Both the position numbers and the translations under genes were made by a program. Shown here one piece after another: positions 20,997 through 33,163 of a DNA stretch of 60,000 nt. Source of the stretch: Owenia fusiformis (lineage: Eukaryota > Annelida > Polychaeta > Sabellida > Oweniidae); assembly GCA_903813345.2 (NCBI GenBank), contig CAIIXF020000008.1, positions 4,909,341 through 4,969,340 on the forward strand, written 5' to 3'. Under the pieces are notes generated by a model. It was not told where the DNA came from. It was given only the letters and a program-made list of their open reading frames with translations, and made no database searches. The stretch's first letter is position 1; each line of letters opens with the position of its first letter.

Positions 20997-22182
20997 CAGA
21001 CTTGCCAACCTCCCGTTTTTTACGGGAATCTCCCGTAAATTTTTTGTTTTTCCGTAAAAATACCAAACTCCCGTGCCATTTTCTCCCGTAAAAACTCCCA
21101 TACCGTATTTCTACTAAAATCTCCCGTAATTTTTAAAAAAATATGGCCGTAAAATCTCCCGTATTTTTTCTGAAATCTCCCGTAAAATCTCCCGTATTCT
21201 GGTATAACTCCCGTAAAATCTCCCGTATTCTTGGTATAACTCCCGTAAAACCTCCCGTATTCTTGGTATAACTTCCGTAAAATCTCAGTTTTTTTGCTGT
21301 CAAAATCTACCGTATTTAAAAGGAAGGAAACAAATTTGTGACGTTGATTATTTCAGGCACGCTTCTTTCTTTTACTCTAAGAAGGATTGCCTCCCATGGT
21401 TCACTATCGATACTTTCAAAAATAACTTAAAAGTACTTCATTCCTATGATTCAAATTGCTTTTCTGCGATCAGTTCGGTGTAAGTTTGCACAACAAATGT
21501 CCACAAACGGGGGCCAGTTCATATTCTGTCATACTTCTGCGGGAGAATACATTTTGTTTTTATATGGCGCTAAACAAAATATTCCCGCAATATAAGGCGC
21601 ACTATGAGTAGGGACTGCTGTGAAATAATGAACGTAAGTGACATCTATCTTAGATTATAAGTTCTAATTAATTTATTAACTGCGCATGCGTCATCATAAT
21701 TTCAACCAATTAAATCGCTGGATTTAATACCGTAAAAACTCCCGTTTTTTCAAAATCTACCGTAAAATCTCCCGTTTTTTCAGAAATCTACCGTAAAAAC
21801 TCACGTTTTTACAAAATCTACCGTAAAAACACCCGTTTTTCAGAAACATACAGTAAGAACTCCCGTTTTTACCGAAATCTACCGTAAAAACTCCCGTTCT
21901 TTCAAAATCTACCGTAAAAACTCCCGTTTTTCAAAATCTAAAGTAAAAACTCCCGTTTTTTTCAGAAATGTACCGTAAAAACTCCCGTTTTTTCAGAAAT
22001 CTACGGTAAAAACTCCCGTTTTTCCGAAATCTCCCGCAAAAACTCCCGTTTTTTTAAATCTCCCGTAAAAACTACCGATTTTTTTTCAAAAAACTCCCGC
22101 TTTTTTCAAAAAACTCCTGCAAAAACTACCGGATTTTGAAAAAAAACTCCCGTAAATTTTTCATTATAGGTTGGCAAGTCTG
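20997..22182. mobile_element. hAT-like non-autonomous element full of CTCCCGT(AAAA) minisatellite
   Basis: The ends are CAGACTTGCCAACCT and AGGTTGGCAAGTCTG. A CTATATC duplication flanks it (20990-20996 and 22183-22189); it would be 8 bp if one C was lost on the left. Ends starting CAG...CAACC and an 8-bp-class duplication fit the hAT superfamily. Inside are about fifty degenerate copies of CTCCCGTAAAA/CTCCCGTTTTT words around a short unique centre (about 21300-21730). It interrupts the composite repeat, whose sequence resumes at CTATATCCCTCC. Confidence 0.8.
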
Positions 22183-22375
22183 CTATATCCCTCCAAACTT
22201 CGTTCGATGGGATAATAACTTAAAACGGGAATCCTATCGACAGAGGTTTTAAAGCAAATGGTCTAAAAGTGATTTTCGCGAGACAAAAATGGCGGCCATT
22301 TTGAAAATAGGCGAGCTTTTGAACCAGGAGTCATAGGGGGGTTGCTATATTGATGTTGAACAAAAAAAATTTGAA
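22183..22375. repeat. Composite repeat, right part, and direct copy of 20060-20163
   Basis: After the inserted element the host repeat ends with AACTTCGTTCGATGGGATAA. Then a stretch of about 105 bp (TTTCGCGAGACAAAAATGG...ATTGATGTTGAACAA) repeats 20072-20163 in direct orientation, so the whole composite is flanked by a direct repeat. Confidence 0.7.
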
Positions 22376-22423
22376 AAAAATTATTTTTTGAAAAATTTTT
22401 TTTCTAATTTTTTTTTCATTGAC

Positions 22424-23470
22424 TCATACACTTTGAAAGTGCTCAGAAAGCACTAAATAGCATCTTAAAATTGTAAAATTTTCTTGGGGGAGTGGGCCAC
22501 CCCTCACATCCCCTACAAAACAATTGAAAAGTTCTGAATTTATTTTATGTTTTGTCTCCTGCACTACTTGCCCAGACATCATCAAATAGCTCCTTGATAT
22601 AGTCAATGTTTCTGGGGGACTAACACTTGCCCCCATCTGGAATCCCCATCCCACCTTCCCCTCTTGCTCGCCCCCCCCCCCCTTGACACATTGCCAGATG
22701 GAAAAAATATGGAGAAAATTGTGATTTTCTCTAATTTTATTATTGACTCATACACTTTGAAAGTGCCCAGAAAGCACCAAATAGCATCTTAAAATTGAAA
22801 AATTTTCTAGGGAAGTAGGCCACCCCTCACATCCCCCACGAACAATTGACAGAAATCAATCAATAAATGAATAATATTGACTCATACATTTTAAAAGTGC
22901 CCAGAAAGCACCAAATATCATCTTAAAAATGTAAAATTTTCGCCACCCCTCACACTCCCGACAAAACAATTGAAAAATTTGAACTCATACACTTTAAAAG
23001 TGCCCAGAGAGCACCAAATAGCATCTCAAAAGTGTAAAATTTTCTAGGGGAGGGGGCCACTCCTTACACCCCCCATAAAACAATTGGAAAGTTTGGAAGT
23101 TGCATTTGTTAATTTTAAACACTTCAAAACTACACAGAAAACACCAAGTGACATAATGAAATCATAAAAATTTCTGGCACCCTACCCCAAAAATTAAAGC
23201 ATCCATTTACTCAAACACATTAAAAGTGCTCACAATTAACCAGACAGCATCTTGAATTAGTTAACTTTTCCCTCCCCCCCTAAGAAGAAAATGATGAAAA
23301 AATCTGAATTTCTTCAAATTGATTCAATTGATTAAAACACTTGAGTTTCCAGCAGAAATCACTTAATGTGATCTTGAACTGGTAAAAGTTCTCAGGTGAA
23401 CATTTATGCCCTTCTAGCACACCCTCCCCCTATTCCAATGTTTCTCCTAATTGCTCATACAATATTTAGT
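22424..23470. repeat. Tandem array with TTGACTCATACACTTT / CTAGGGGAGTGGGCCACCCC units
   Basis: Five or six degenerate units each contain ACTCATACACTTTRAAAGTGCCCAG, AAGCACCAAATAGCATCTTAAAA and a following CCACCCCTCACAYCCCC stretch. Unit lengths vary from about 110 to 310 bp. No coding sense was seen. Confidence 0.75.
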
Positions 23471-23680
23471 CTAAAAACAATACGAAAACAATAAAATGCT
23501 ACAAAATAAGCTGAGTGGCCCCAAATATAGGGAGTAACCGACCCCCCCCCCCCTCTGACTTACGCGATTTGATTTACGCGGCAAAAAATTGACAATTTTA
23601 TATTCTCTTTACTGAGAACCGCACCCCCTTTGAGAAAAGTGTCTTACGGGCCTGTTGACGGTTTTAAAACGGGCCAATTG

Positions 23681-23750
23681 TTGACAGACAGACGGACGGA
23701 CAGACAGGCGGACGGACAGACAGGCGGACGGACAGACAGACGGACAAGTG
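23681..23750. repeat. GACAGACAGACGGACG microsatellite
   Basis: Tandem CGGA/CAGA tetranucleotides run for about 70 bp. The Cys/Val/Ser-rich open frame on the minus strand here is a product of this repeat. Confidence 0.9.
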
Positions 23751-23759
23751 AATGATTGC

Positions 23760-25353
23760 AGTAGCTCACTATGTAAGCTAAAAATGGCAAACATCACTTA
23801 AAAAGTGCTCAGAATGGTGGAAAACTGCAATTTTGGTCAGGGAATGGGTTTGCTCTATCTAGGGGCCTGTTTCTGTATAATGTTGGTGAGGCAGTTGCTA
23901 CGCCCATGTACTACGCCTCAGGATATAATGTAAAAGAAGATACAGAAGTAAAAAATACAATTCCAAGCAACTTTTTTCCACTTTATATATTACATGAAAT
24001 AGATAATGCTACGATTGAATTACAGTTCTAATAATTAAATTTAAAGCGATTGTTAATTTTACTTAGTGAATAAAGCACTTTCTTCTATTGTTATGAATAT
24101 TTTTTGGTATATATATACATAAGTGAATATGGTATGTTCATCATAACAATAAACACAATAGAAACATTTGTTAAACTACAACATACATTACGTTGTAACG
24201 TTATGTGAGTAACATTATTGAGGTACTCTATATATGTTACTTACAGTAGTTACATCTCTTCACCATCACCAAGTTCACCTTCACATATTACGTTCAAAAC
24301 ATTACTGATTACACTTGCACTTGGTACTAGAATACACTTGCACTTGGTACTAGAATAGTATAAGATTCATACAATTCTTCCCACGTGACATCATTTTTTG
24401 ACACGCTCGAGTAATGAAATAATTTAGAACGTATCCTAACATCAATGTGAATAAGAGTTGAAGTATCTTGTCACAGAAGTTGCTGCCCCTTTAAATGGAT
24501 ACACAATTCTATCTACGTTTAAAATATGATATAAGAGTAGTCCGATTAGTGATGGGTAGATCAACAAAACTTCACAAACATTTACAAAGTAGGATCATTT
24601 TCTAAACCATTGAATGTTACATGTACAAATACCAATTAAAGCAAAGCACGCTTGAATAATATGGAACTGGAGGATCGTTTTCTGTTGGTCTGGTTGATCT
24701 ATCGCGCGTACTGAAGGGACCGGCGTTACCTGGGTTACAGGGACTTGGGTCGGGAAGGGAAATATCGGTCATCCATATATATATATATATAGCTATATCA
24801 TCCTAACATCAACATAACATGAAGCCCATCTTTTTTTAGCGCCTCGTGTATTGCGCAATTCGTTCGCGCATAGATCATACTGATGTGGGTACCCGGGTGT
24901 GGGTCATTTCAGTAGACTCCATTTTGTTGCGTAAAGAACGCCTACATCTATGTCATGCATGTCAGTATACTTTAACCTCGAGTCAACTACGCGTTCGCAT
25001 TGAGTTGTGGTGTAACAAATCGTTGGTTGAAGTCATGTAGATGGCTCGAGTTAGACCTTGGGTTATTCACCATCGATTATGATGTACCTGCCTCACTGAT
25101 GGACGGACGGATGGACGGACAGACGTGTGCAATGGATTTTTTCTGAAGAGAAGTATATAAGTAAGCATTACAGTATAGGCGGACTACGCAAAATTATCAG
25201 AATCGTATTTCATTATTACATCTAATTGTAGAAAGATAGAAGAGGGTTACTCTATCTTATTTATTTATAATATGACCGTACGCCCTCTCAAATTAAGTTA
25301 GTATTAAGGAAACCTATATATTTGATTTAGTTTTCATTTATGACTATAATCAT
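23760..25353. other. Intergenic, no gene seen
   Basis: AT-rich with small features only: a 22-bp direct duplication (ACACTTGCACTTGGTACTAG) at 24312-24350, an (AT)n run at 24776-24791, and a GGAC-type run at 25100-25123. Confidence 0.5.
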
Positions 25354-26612
25354 TAAAGGGAGAATCAGATCTAGCGAGCAACCTTAACAAAAGATGTTTC
25401 AATTTTTTGCTCATATCATTCCTTATCGTGTCTATATACGAGGGGTGATCAATAAGTAATGGACGCTTTTTTACACAGATACTTTTTATCAACCAATCCC
25501 TTTGATTTTCTTACCAGTGATACATCATTCAATTATCTATCAATTTTGAAGATTGAAGACAAAATATGTAATGCATGTTGATATATCCTTATTTATGTGA
25601 AGGAGGTACAGGTACCCCGGGACTGACATTTACGTCACATATTTACTTTTTAGCCAGTCTGGCATATTTCAGTTAGATTTGAACTTTTTTGATATGCAAC
25701 AAGTGTTGTAGACAAGGTGCATTTTCATCTAGAGGAAATGTGGTAGGCGTTTAGTGTTAAAAGTGTTCTGACAAGTGTTTCTTAAGTAAATTTTTATGCT
25801 GAATCCAAAAAACCATGTTGGCAAGCTGAAATATGATTATTTAACCCTTAACATACCATGTTAGTCCCCCTACCCCCCAATTCACCCCTATCAGGGGGAA
25901 AAATTCTTCAACCTAAAATAACTTTGATTTAATGGTTTTTGTAAGTGAAATACATGGACATTGTATAAAATAAACATTTAAAGTATGAATGATACGGATT
26001 AATTTTAAGAAATTTGAATAAAAGCAAAAAGTATGTACCCCAGGGGGCAAATTTATGAACCATTTTTTACTTTTCGTGTCATAACTTTTTTATTAGACAA
26101 TGATGGATGCTAAAAAAATCCATGTAAAAGGCTTAATACCTGGTCTACTAATCCTGCAAGAATCAAAGTAATTCCTTTGATAATTGCCTCGAAAAAAAAT
26201 TGTGAATTTAAGAAAAAATGACATTTTAGCTGGGACTGATTTTATGTGTGACTATAACTGACCCCTATTGCTTTAACATTTATCCCTCTGTGTTCATATA
26301 TTTGGCATTTTAGAATAAATCTAAAATATAAAACTTATTTTAGCTAAGTTTTAGGAAGATTTAAGCTTTCTAGCATGTTCAAATGTTAAAAATTCATGAA
26401 ATATGATGTCTAAAATTGATAAGTTATAGGTATACCCTCGGAAGACTCCTATAATTTCTTATTTATGAACATATTTGTACCAATATTAGTTTTCTAGCTT
26501 AGACAAATAATGTATGATATATCCTGTTATCATTGAAAATTCATTCTTAAATCATAGGTCTGCAATCGATTTAATTCAAGTATACCATTAGCCTAGTATC
26601 ATTCTACTGGTA

Positions 26613-27165
26613 CAGGGTGTCCAAAAACAGGACCGAAGAAAAGTTAATTAACTTTGTCAATCCTGCATATTCTGCCTCAAAACTTCAGAATTATTCAGTT
26701 CATTCAATATGAATTTTGTTGTGAAAGTTTCATGATAATCTGCCTGTGGAGTCAAAAACTACAGCACTTTACAACATATGTCCAATGTGGCCACTTCTCC
26801 TCTACATGCACAATCAAATCTGGCAAAGGAAGTTGTTCAATTGTTCAATTATCCATGGCGTGAATAAAATCTATCTAGAGAAGTAAAACTAGTGTCAGAC
26901 AAATTCTCAGATATTCTTCAATTTTAAGTGGATAGCTTCATCAGAAGCTTTGCAATTCATGCTGGTATGTGCAAGAGAGTCATCAACAGCTTCGTTGGCT
27001 GGGGTGATGGCCACATGGGGCATGTGTTGTAAAATGCTGTAGTTTTTTACTTTATTAGCAGATTATCATTAAATGTTCACAACAAAATTCACATTAAATG
27101 AAGTAAATAATTCTGAAATATTAAAGCAAACTATGCAAGATTGACCAAAATAATCAACTTGAACA
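26613..27165. mobile_element. Foldback element nested in the left arm, right tip lost
   Basis: It starts CAGGGTGTCCAAAAACAGGAC. Its halves pair: GTCAATCCTGCATATTCTGC (26658) with GCAAACTATGCAAGATTGAC (27125), and AAAAACTACAGCACTTTACA (26755) with TGTAAAATGCTGTAGTTTTT (27029). The opposite arm of the host element (29600-29660) reads through without it, proving insertion. The expected CAGGGTGTCC end on the right is absent. The open frame at 26654-26863 lies in one arm and is not a gene. Confidence 0.75.
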
Positions 27166-27816
27166 AGCTATGATTTCATAGATTAGTTTGATGTATGACA
27201 TATTCCGAGCTGACTCTCTGTTTATTTAAACCATCTAAAAAGAGGCTTAATCATTGAAAATCATTACAAATAAAGGTCTAAACAGACAGTATTAAGGTAA
27301 ACTATTAGAATACCCTTATTATTTCCAGGCTTAGAGTTTATTGGTACCTACTACTGTTTCATAGCTCGGGGATTTAATATATGCTATATCCTGACTAGTT
27401 TTTCTGCAGATTTGAACCAATGACAGGTCTAATCATTGATTATACTCCATATACTAGGTCTAAAATTGAAGTATTCAATAGAACCCTCTATGAAAATTCA
27501 AAAAAGATTCAAAATGACATTAACCTCAACATTAGATCTGAATAAGGATTAAATCCTTCATAGAGCTGAATATGGTCCAAATCTTGTTATACTTCATCCA
27601 AGCCCAAAGAAAGGGAAATTAGGAGCTTCATCTCAATGCATTTCAATGCATGATCCCTTATTTCATGACCACCAAAATTATGGAAGGTGTGGCACAATAA
27701 ACTTAGAGGAAATGCACTAACTATTAGAATATAGTACCTGCTGCAGTTCAGCGAGGATTCTTGCATTGAACTATGTGGTAAAAGGCTCTACAAATTCAAT
27801 CAACCAAGTTGATTGA

Positions 27817-28419
27817 CCCCTATGCCAGTATTGGTATTGGTTAGAAGGGTGGCAGAATTGTAGGCATAACACAAAGACAATATCTGCATTGAACAGATGG
27901 GCACCGGGGTATAATCTTAGATCACACATGGGGAGTCCAAACAAGAATTATGTTTGGACTTGCGTTTTGAGATTCCATAGAGGGGGGGTGGTAATTTGCA
28001 AATCAAAACAAGAATCTATGGAAGAAGTTAAAATATGTGACATGCTGCTGAAGTTTGGCATGTTTTCAGAAGATCCATTACTTAATCTCCAAAGTATATG
28101 TACAAAAGATGTACTCACAGAAACAATCAACAGGCTCGACAGTTTGGCCAACAACAACTGGATGTCTTTGTGTCTTAGAGGTTGATACCAACAGGGTCAG
28201 ATGAAAGACACAACATTTCTTGATCTACTGAGCAAGCACCAACATTTTTTAAACTATATGCCTAATCCCAATATAAACGAGCAGAAAGTTGTTAAGGCAG
28301 ACAGGAATGTTTTGCAGAATCTTATCACTACATATGAAGCTAACCACAGACCTGTGGGCATCAATGAAATCATGAAACATGAGCTGATGTCTTTTCCAAT
28401 AGCCCTCATTGACGAATGA
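27817..28419 (+). pseudogene. Coding-like frame of unknown function in the centre of the 6-kb element
   Basis: One frame is open from 27817 to 28419 except for a single TGA at 28183-28185. The part after it starts MKDTTFLDLLSKHQ and contains KVVKADRNVLQNLITTYEAN and EIMKHELMSFPIALIDE. The Lys/Leu-rich, low-stop composition looks coding. It vaguely recalls large families of hypothetical invertebrate proteins with a K-A-D-R ... E-x-L-x-H-E-L-x-P-x-P core, but I cannot assign a domain. It shares the strand of the transposase remnant and may be cargo. Confidence 0.4.
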
Positions 28420-30663
28420 AACATTCAAGCCAACTCAAATGTACTCTACTCCTTAACTGTTTAACAAATGGCATTGGAATGCCAACCGTAATATTTCCAA
28501 TGTATGATCCTTCTTACAAATTAGCATCAATTGCATCTACACCTTAGGATTTGGCTACAGTCTTCAAGGAAGCAAAACTTCAGCAGTGAAGTGTACTGTG
28601 CCCCATCTTGCATACTTTTGGTGGTCATATCTCATGAAAAAAGGATTCATGCATTGAAATACATTGAGATGAAGCTCTCAATTTCCCTTTCTTTGGGCTA
28701 TGGTGAAGCGTATCAAGATTTGGACCATGTCCATGTATTACTACCAGAATGAAAAGTAATCCTTGTCTTCCTTGTTCAGCTCTATGAAGGATTGTAATTC
28801 TGATTTACAAGAGTCATCCGAGATCACATCAATCAGTTGCTTTATTTGATTTCCAGATCCAATGTTGACGTTAATGTCATTCTGAATCTTTTTTGAATTT
28901 CCCATATATGGTCCTATTGGATTTAAATTGCCAAAAAATTGCTACTCTGCAAAAACTCTCATTAACTGAAACATCCCACTAATTCAAAATGTTGTCAAAG
29001 TGAGTATACGCCATTTGTCAAGAATTTCTGCCTCAACCCCAAGAGTAACACAGAAAGGTTAATGGGGACAGGGGGGGGATTTTTTAATATGACTAAACAT
29101 TGTACAGGGAAGAAAACTCCATTAAAATGAAGATTTGTATGAATCATTGGTACTTTTGCTCTCACGTCAAGCAATTGTCAGGCTGCTTAGAATGAAATTA
29201 GCCTTGTCTTCCTAGTTCAGCTCTATGAAGAATTGTAATTCTGATTCAGATCCAGTGTTAAGGTTAATGTCATTCTGAATCTTTTTTGAATTTATCATAG
29301 AGGAATCTATTGAATACTTCAATTTTAGACCTAGTATATTAAGTATATTCAATGATTAGACCTGTTAGGTGGTTCAAACCTGTAGAAAACTAGTCAGAAT
29401 ATGTCATATATCAAACCTCCGAGCTATGAGACAGTAGTAGGTACCAATGTACTCTAAGCCTGGAATTAAGGGTGTTCTAATAGTCTACCTTAATACTGTC
29501 CGTTTAGGCCTTTATTTGTAATGGTTTTCAATGATTAAGCCTCTTAGATGATTGAAATCACCAGAAAGTCAGCTTGGAATATGTCATACATCAAACAACT
29601 AATCTATGAAATCATAGCTAGTTCAATTATGCTCATACCAGTAGAATGATACTAATGGTATACATGAATTTAATCGATTGCAGACCTATGATTTAAGAAT
29701 GAATTTTCAATGATAACACTTAAAATATTGTTCAAACCACCAGAAAGCCAAGCCAGGATATATCATACATCATTTGTCTAAGCTAGAAAACTAATATTGG
29801 TACAAATATGTTCATAAATAAGAAATTATAAGGGTCTTCCAAGGGTATACGTATAACTTATCAATTTTAGACATCATATTTCATGAATTTTTAATAGTTG
29901 AACATGATAAAAAGCTTAAATCTTCCTAAAACTTTGCTAAAATAAGTTTTATATTTTAGATTTATTCCAAAATGCTAAATATATGAACACAGAGGGATGA
30001 ATGTTAAGGCAATAGAGGTCAGTTATAGTCACGCATAAAATCAGTCCCAGCTAAAATGTCATTTTTTCTTAAATTCACTAATTTTTTTCGAGGCAATTAT
30101 CGAATGAATTACTTTGATTCTTGCAGGATTAGTAGACCAGGTATTATGCCTTTTACATGGATTTTTTTAAGCATCCATCATTGTCTAATAAAAAAGTTAT
30201 AACACGAAAAGTAAAAAATGGGTCATAAATTTGCCCCCTGGGGTACATACTTTTTGCTTTTATTCAAATTTCTTAAGGGTAATCCAAATCATTCATACTT
30301 CAAATGTTTAATTTATACAATGTCCATGTATTTCACTTACAAAAACCATAAAATCAAAGTTATTTTAGGTTGAAGAATTTTTTCCCCCTGATAGGGGTGA
30401 AATTTGGGGGTAGGGGGACTAACATGGTATTTTAAGGGTTAAATAATCATATTTCAGCTTGCCAACATGGTTTTTTGAATTCAGCATAAAAAGTTACATA
30501 AGAAACACTTGTCAGAACACTTTTAACACTAAACGCCTACCACATTTTACAGAGAGACCTTTTGCAGAAAAGCACCCGGTCTATTGTGTTGTTTGAAATA
30601 TTTTGCTGACTGGTGACACATAAACGGTAAGTATGATGAAGTGTTGTATGGTTGGGGTTTACA

Positions 30664-31054
30664 TGTCAATATGAGAAAACATTGTGGAAGAAGGGGTTGG
30701 TGAGAGAAGGGAACACCCTACTCCATATGGACAACGCACCTGCCAAAAGATCTCAAAATATTCAGAATACAATGTCCCTGGACCTCAATTGAGCCCTTCG
30801 CCAATGCATCATTTTGTCCAGATCTGCCCACATGTGACTTATTCATTTCTATACTAGTATAACTAATTCCTACAGAGAAAGGAAGCAGGTTTATTGACAT
30901 TGATGAAACAAAACAAGCTGTGCCACTTCATCATGCTTCCACGTCAAAGAATGGATTCGGCCTTGTCTCACAATCTTTGGTTAAGATGATGAGCAAGTGT
31001 GTACATGTAGCACTCGATGGAACCTACATGTATGCAGAGGACCCTGTAGAATGA
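30664..31054 (+). pseudogene. Mariner transposase remnant (catalytic core and C-terminus)
   Basis: In order, with at least two frame changes: QYEKTLWKKGLV, LLHMDNAPAK (second catalytic Asp), PDLPTCDLF (third Asp, in the usual PDLAPCDFFLFP position, about 34 residues later), RFIDIDETKQAV, and a C-terminal piece LVKMMSKCVHV...DGTYM ending in TGA. Order and spacing are those of D34D mariner transposases. It is broken by frameshifts and a stop (30791-30793), so not functional. Confidence 0.8.
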
Positions 31055-32224
31055 ATGTGGCATGGATACCACATAGTGATGATAAATCATTCAAAATCAA
31101 GTATGGCATATCATTAGTAATTCATGACCATCATAGTTAGTTTGTTCAGCCTGCATTCAACTGCATTGCATGTTAAAAAAGCTAAAGTAGATCAGAATGT
31201 GTGACGTTATGTCGGTCCTGGGGTACCTATACCTCCTTCATCAAAATATATTACATGTATTACATGTTTTGCTATCAAATCTTCAGAGTTCATAGCTTCT
31301 TGAATAATGTATCACTGGTGAGGAAATCAAAGGGATTGGTCGATAAAAAAATATGTGTAAAAAAGCGTCCATTACTTATTGATCACCCATCGTACAAAGT
31401 GCATACATTATAAGAGGAAAACTAAAAATCTTTGCAACATAGTATTCATTTTTAAATAAATATGGTTATCATATTTATTATTTGGGAGAATTTGAACGTA
31501 CCTTGAAATTGTAAGGAATAGATTTGTAGGTCAATTGTTGCACGTTGCCTGTAATTTTGTAACCCCCCTCCCATAGAACTGATTCTACCTTAGACATATT
31601 TTACAATATTTAAAACAATGTGACAGGGGACTAGCGACTTCTGTAACTTCGTACTATGACCAAAAACCTAAAAACTACATATATACAGAACCGTCAGTAA
31701 TTAAAATATGAACGTAGTTTAAAATTTTGTTTCTTTCACTACTCTAATCATATCCCACATGCGGCCACCGAGCTAATATGTTTACCAAATGCAAGCGTTT
31801 CCCTTATACTTGTTGCTTCTAGTGTGTTTTCCCACGAGTTTTCAAATTCCCTAGAAAATTTTCGGGGACTTCTCGTGCGTCTTATAGTTTCTACAACATG
31901 TACAAGTGTAATTTTAGTATCTTCCAGCACAAATTACCAAAACATACTCGTAATTTCTATAAGCCAGTTACAACTTTTTTCTCTTTTCTGAATTCAATTT
32001 ATACCAAACAGTATATATGAATGAATTTAAATCAAGAAAATCAAGATATATACAAGAAAGATCGATTGATTTGGAATATTACATAATAATTTTAACATTA
32101 GGGCCCACAGTATATCTCTCTCAGCTTACATGTACCTTAAACGTCTTAAACAATCGAAGCTGCATTGTTCTCCATCATAAATATATGTTTGTATGTTTTT
32201 TCCATTCCAGATTATATTAATTTC

Positions 32225-33163
32225 TGAACCGCTGGCTCTATTTTTGCCATTTCTTATCCTTTCTTAGTGATTTTTTTCCACCATGAAGATTTCACTGTTA
32301 TATGAGAGTATTATCTGTGTTTTTGTTACCATGGTAACCAGTGAGGGGACAAGGTGGAGCTCAGAAAAAAACAAATTTGAAAAATCAACAGTAGTTTTAT
32401 ATGATGTTTGGACACTGTATTCATTGCTGAATATGTGACATACTGCAATAGTTTGTATTATATCATTAAGTATATTCATTGTAACTGTCATTATTCTTCC
32501 ATCAATTCTAATCCCTCAACGTTGTTACATGTACCAGCATTTTGTAAGCATTTTTATGACTTTTCACCAAGTCCTGAAAGGTGTGATACTTTGCCTCCAA
32601 AATGTAATTGTTTCCATAGATTGTGACGTGTACCACACGCACCGTATCCCTCAGAATTAGCTGGGTTTGATTTCTATCTTTTCCTAACAGTGAAGAACAA
32701 ATTGAGAGGCATCCACTTTGTGGACAGTAGTGAGATCATTCAGGAATTCACACAGCAATGTTACAAAGTAGGCAAGTCTTTCAGGACTGGGTGAAAAGGC
32801 ATAACAAATGCTTACAAAGTGCTGGTAACTACTTTGAGAGATTAGAATTGATGGAAGAATAATGACAGTTGCTATGAACATTAATGAATATACTTAATAA
32901 AATAATACAACCTATACAGTATGTCACATATTTCAGCAATGAATACAGTGTCCAAACATCATATAAAACTTTTGTTTTTCAAATTTGGTATTTTTTCTGA
33001 GTTCCACCTTGTCGCGTCATCAGTTACCATGGTAACAAAAATAATTGGATAATGATGTCATAGAACAATGAAATCTTCATGGCGTGATCCTATATATCTG
33101 TGTTATATTATGAGAAAAAATCACTAAGAAAGGATAAAAAATGGCAAAATAGAGCCAACGGTC
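32225..33163. mobile_element. Foldback element of about 940 bp
   Basis: The left arm starts GAACCGCTGGCTCTATTTTT and the right arm ends AAAATAGAGCCAACGGTC. The arms of about 400 bp pair over long stretches, e.g. GTTACCATGGTAAC at 32325 and 33024, TGGACACTGTATTCATTGCTGA at 32409 with TCAGCAATGAATACAGTGTCCA at 32933, and TCTTCCATCAATTCTAATC at 32495 with GATTAGAATTGATGGAAGA at 32841. Small open frames are arm sequence. Confidence 0.85.

Larger units (their letters stand above)
25439..31392. mobile_element. 5.95-kb mariner-ended palindromic (foldback) element
   Basis: The ends CGAGGGGTGATCAATAAGT and ACTTATTGATCACCCATCG are inverted and flanked by TA (25437-25438 and 31393-31394), typical of mariner insertion. 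The arms (about 25439-27670 and 28600-31392) are long imperfect inverted copies; for example CTATCAGGGGGAAAAATTCTTC at 25898 pairs with GAAGAATTTTTTCCCCCTGATAG at 30374. The right arm has about 600 bp not in the left, which holds the transposase remnant. The left arm has a nested insertion (26613-27165). The central spacer contains a broken open frame of unknown function. Confidence 0.85.
25354..31592 (+). mobile_element. AAAGGCAGAATC-family element split by a 6-kb insertion
   Basis: The left part (25354-25438, TTAAAGGGAGAATCAGATCT...) and right part (31393-31592, ...GAACTGATTCTACCTTA) together make one member of the family seen at 15217-15503. Everything between is the mariner-ended foldback. 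Confidence 0.65.

Noticed and set aside
19905-21101. Several minus-strand open frames of 80-94 codons
   Set aside because: They repeat one another because they translate tandem units of the composite repeat. They have no independent coding evidence.
23609-23797. Open frame rich in S-V-C-P-A-C
   Set aside because: A product of the GACAGACGGACG microsatellite.
26654-26863. 69-codon open frame
   Set aside because: Lies in one arm of a foldback. The other arm does not preserve it and no domain is visible.
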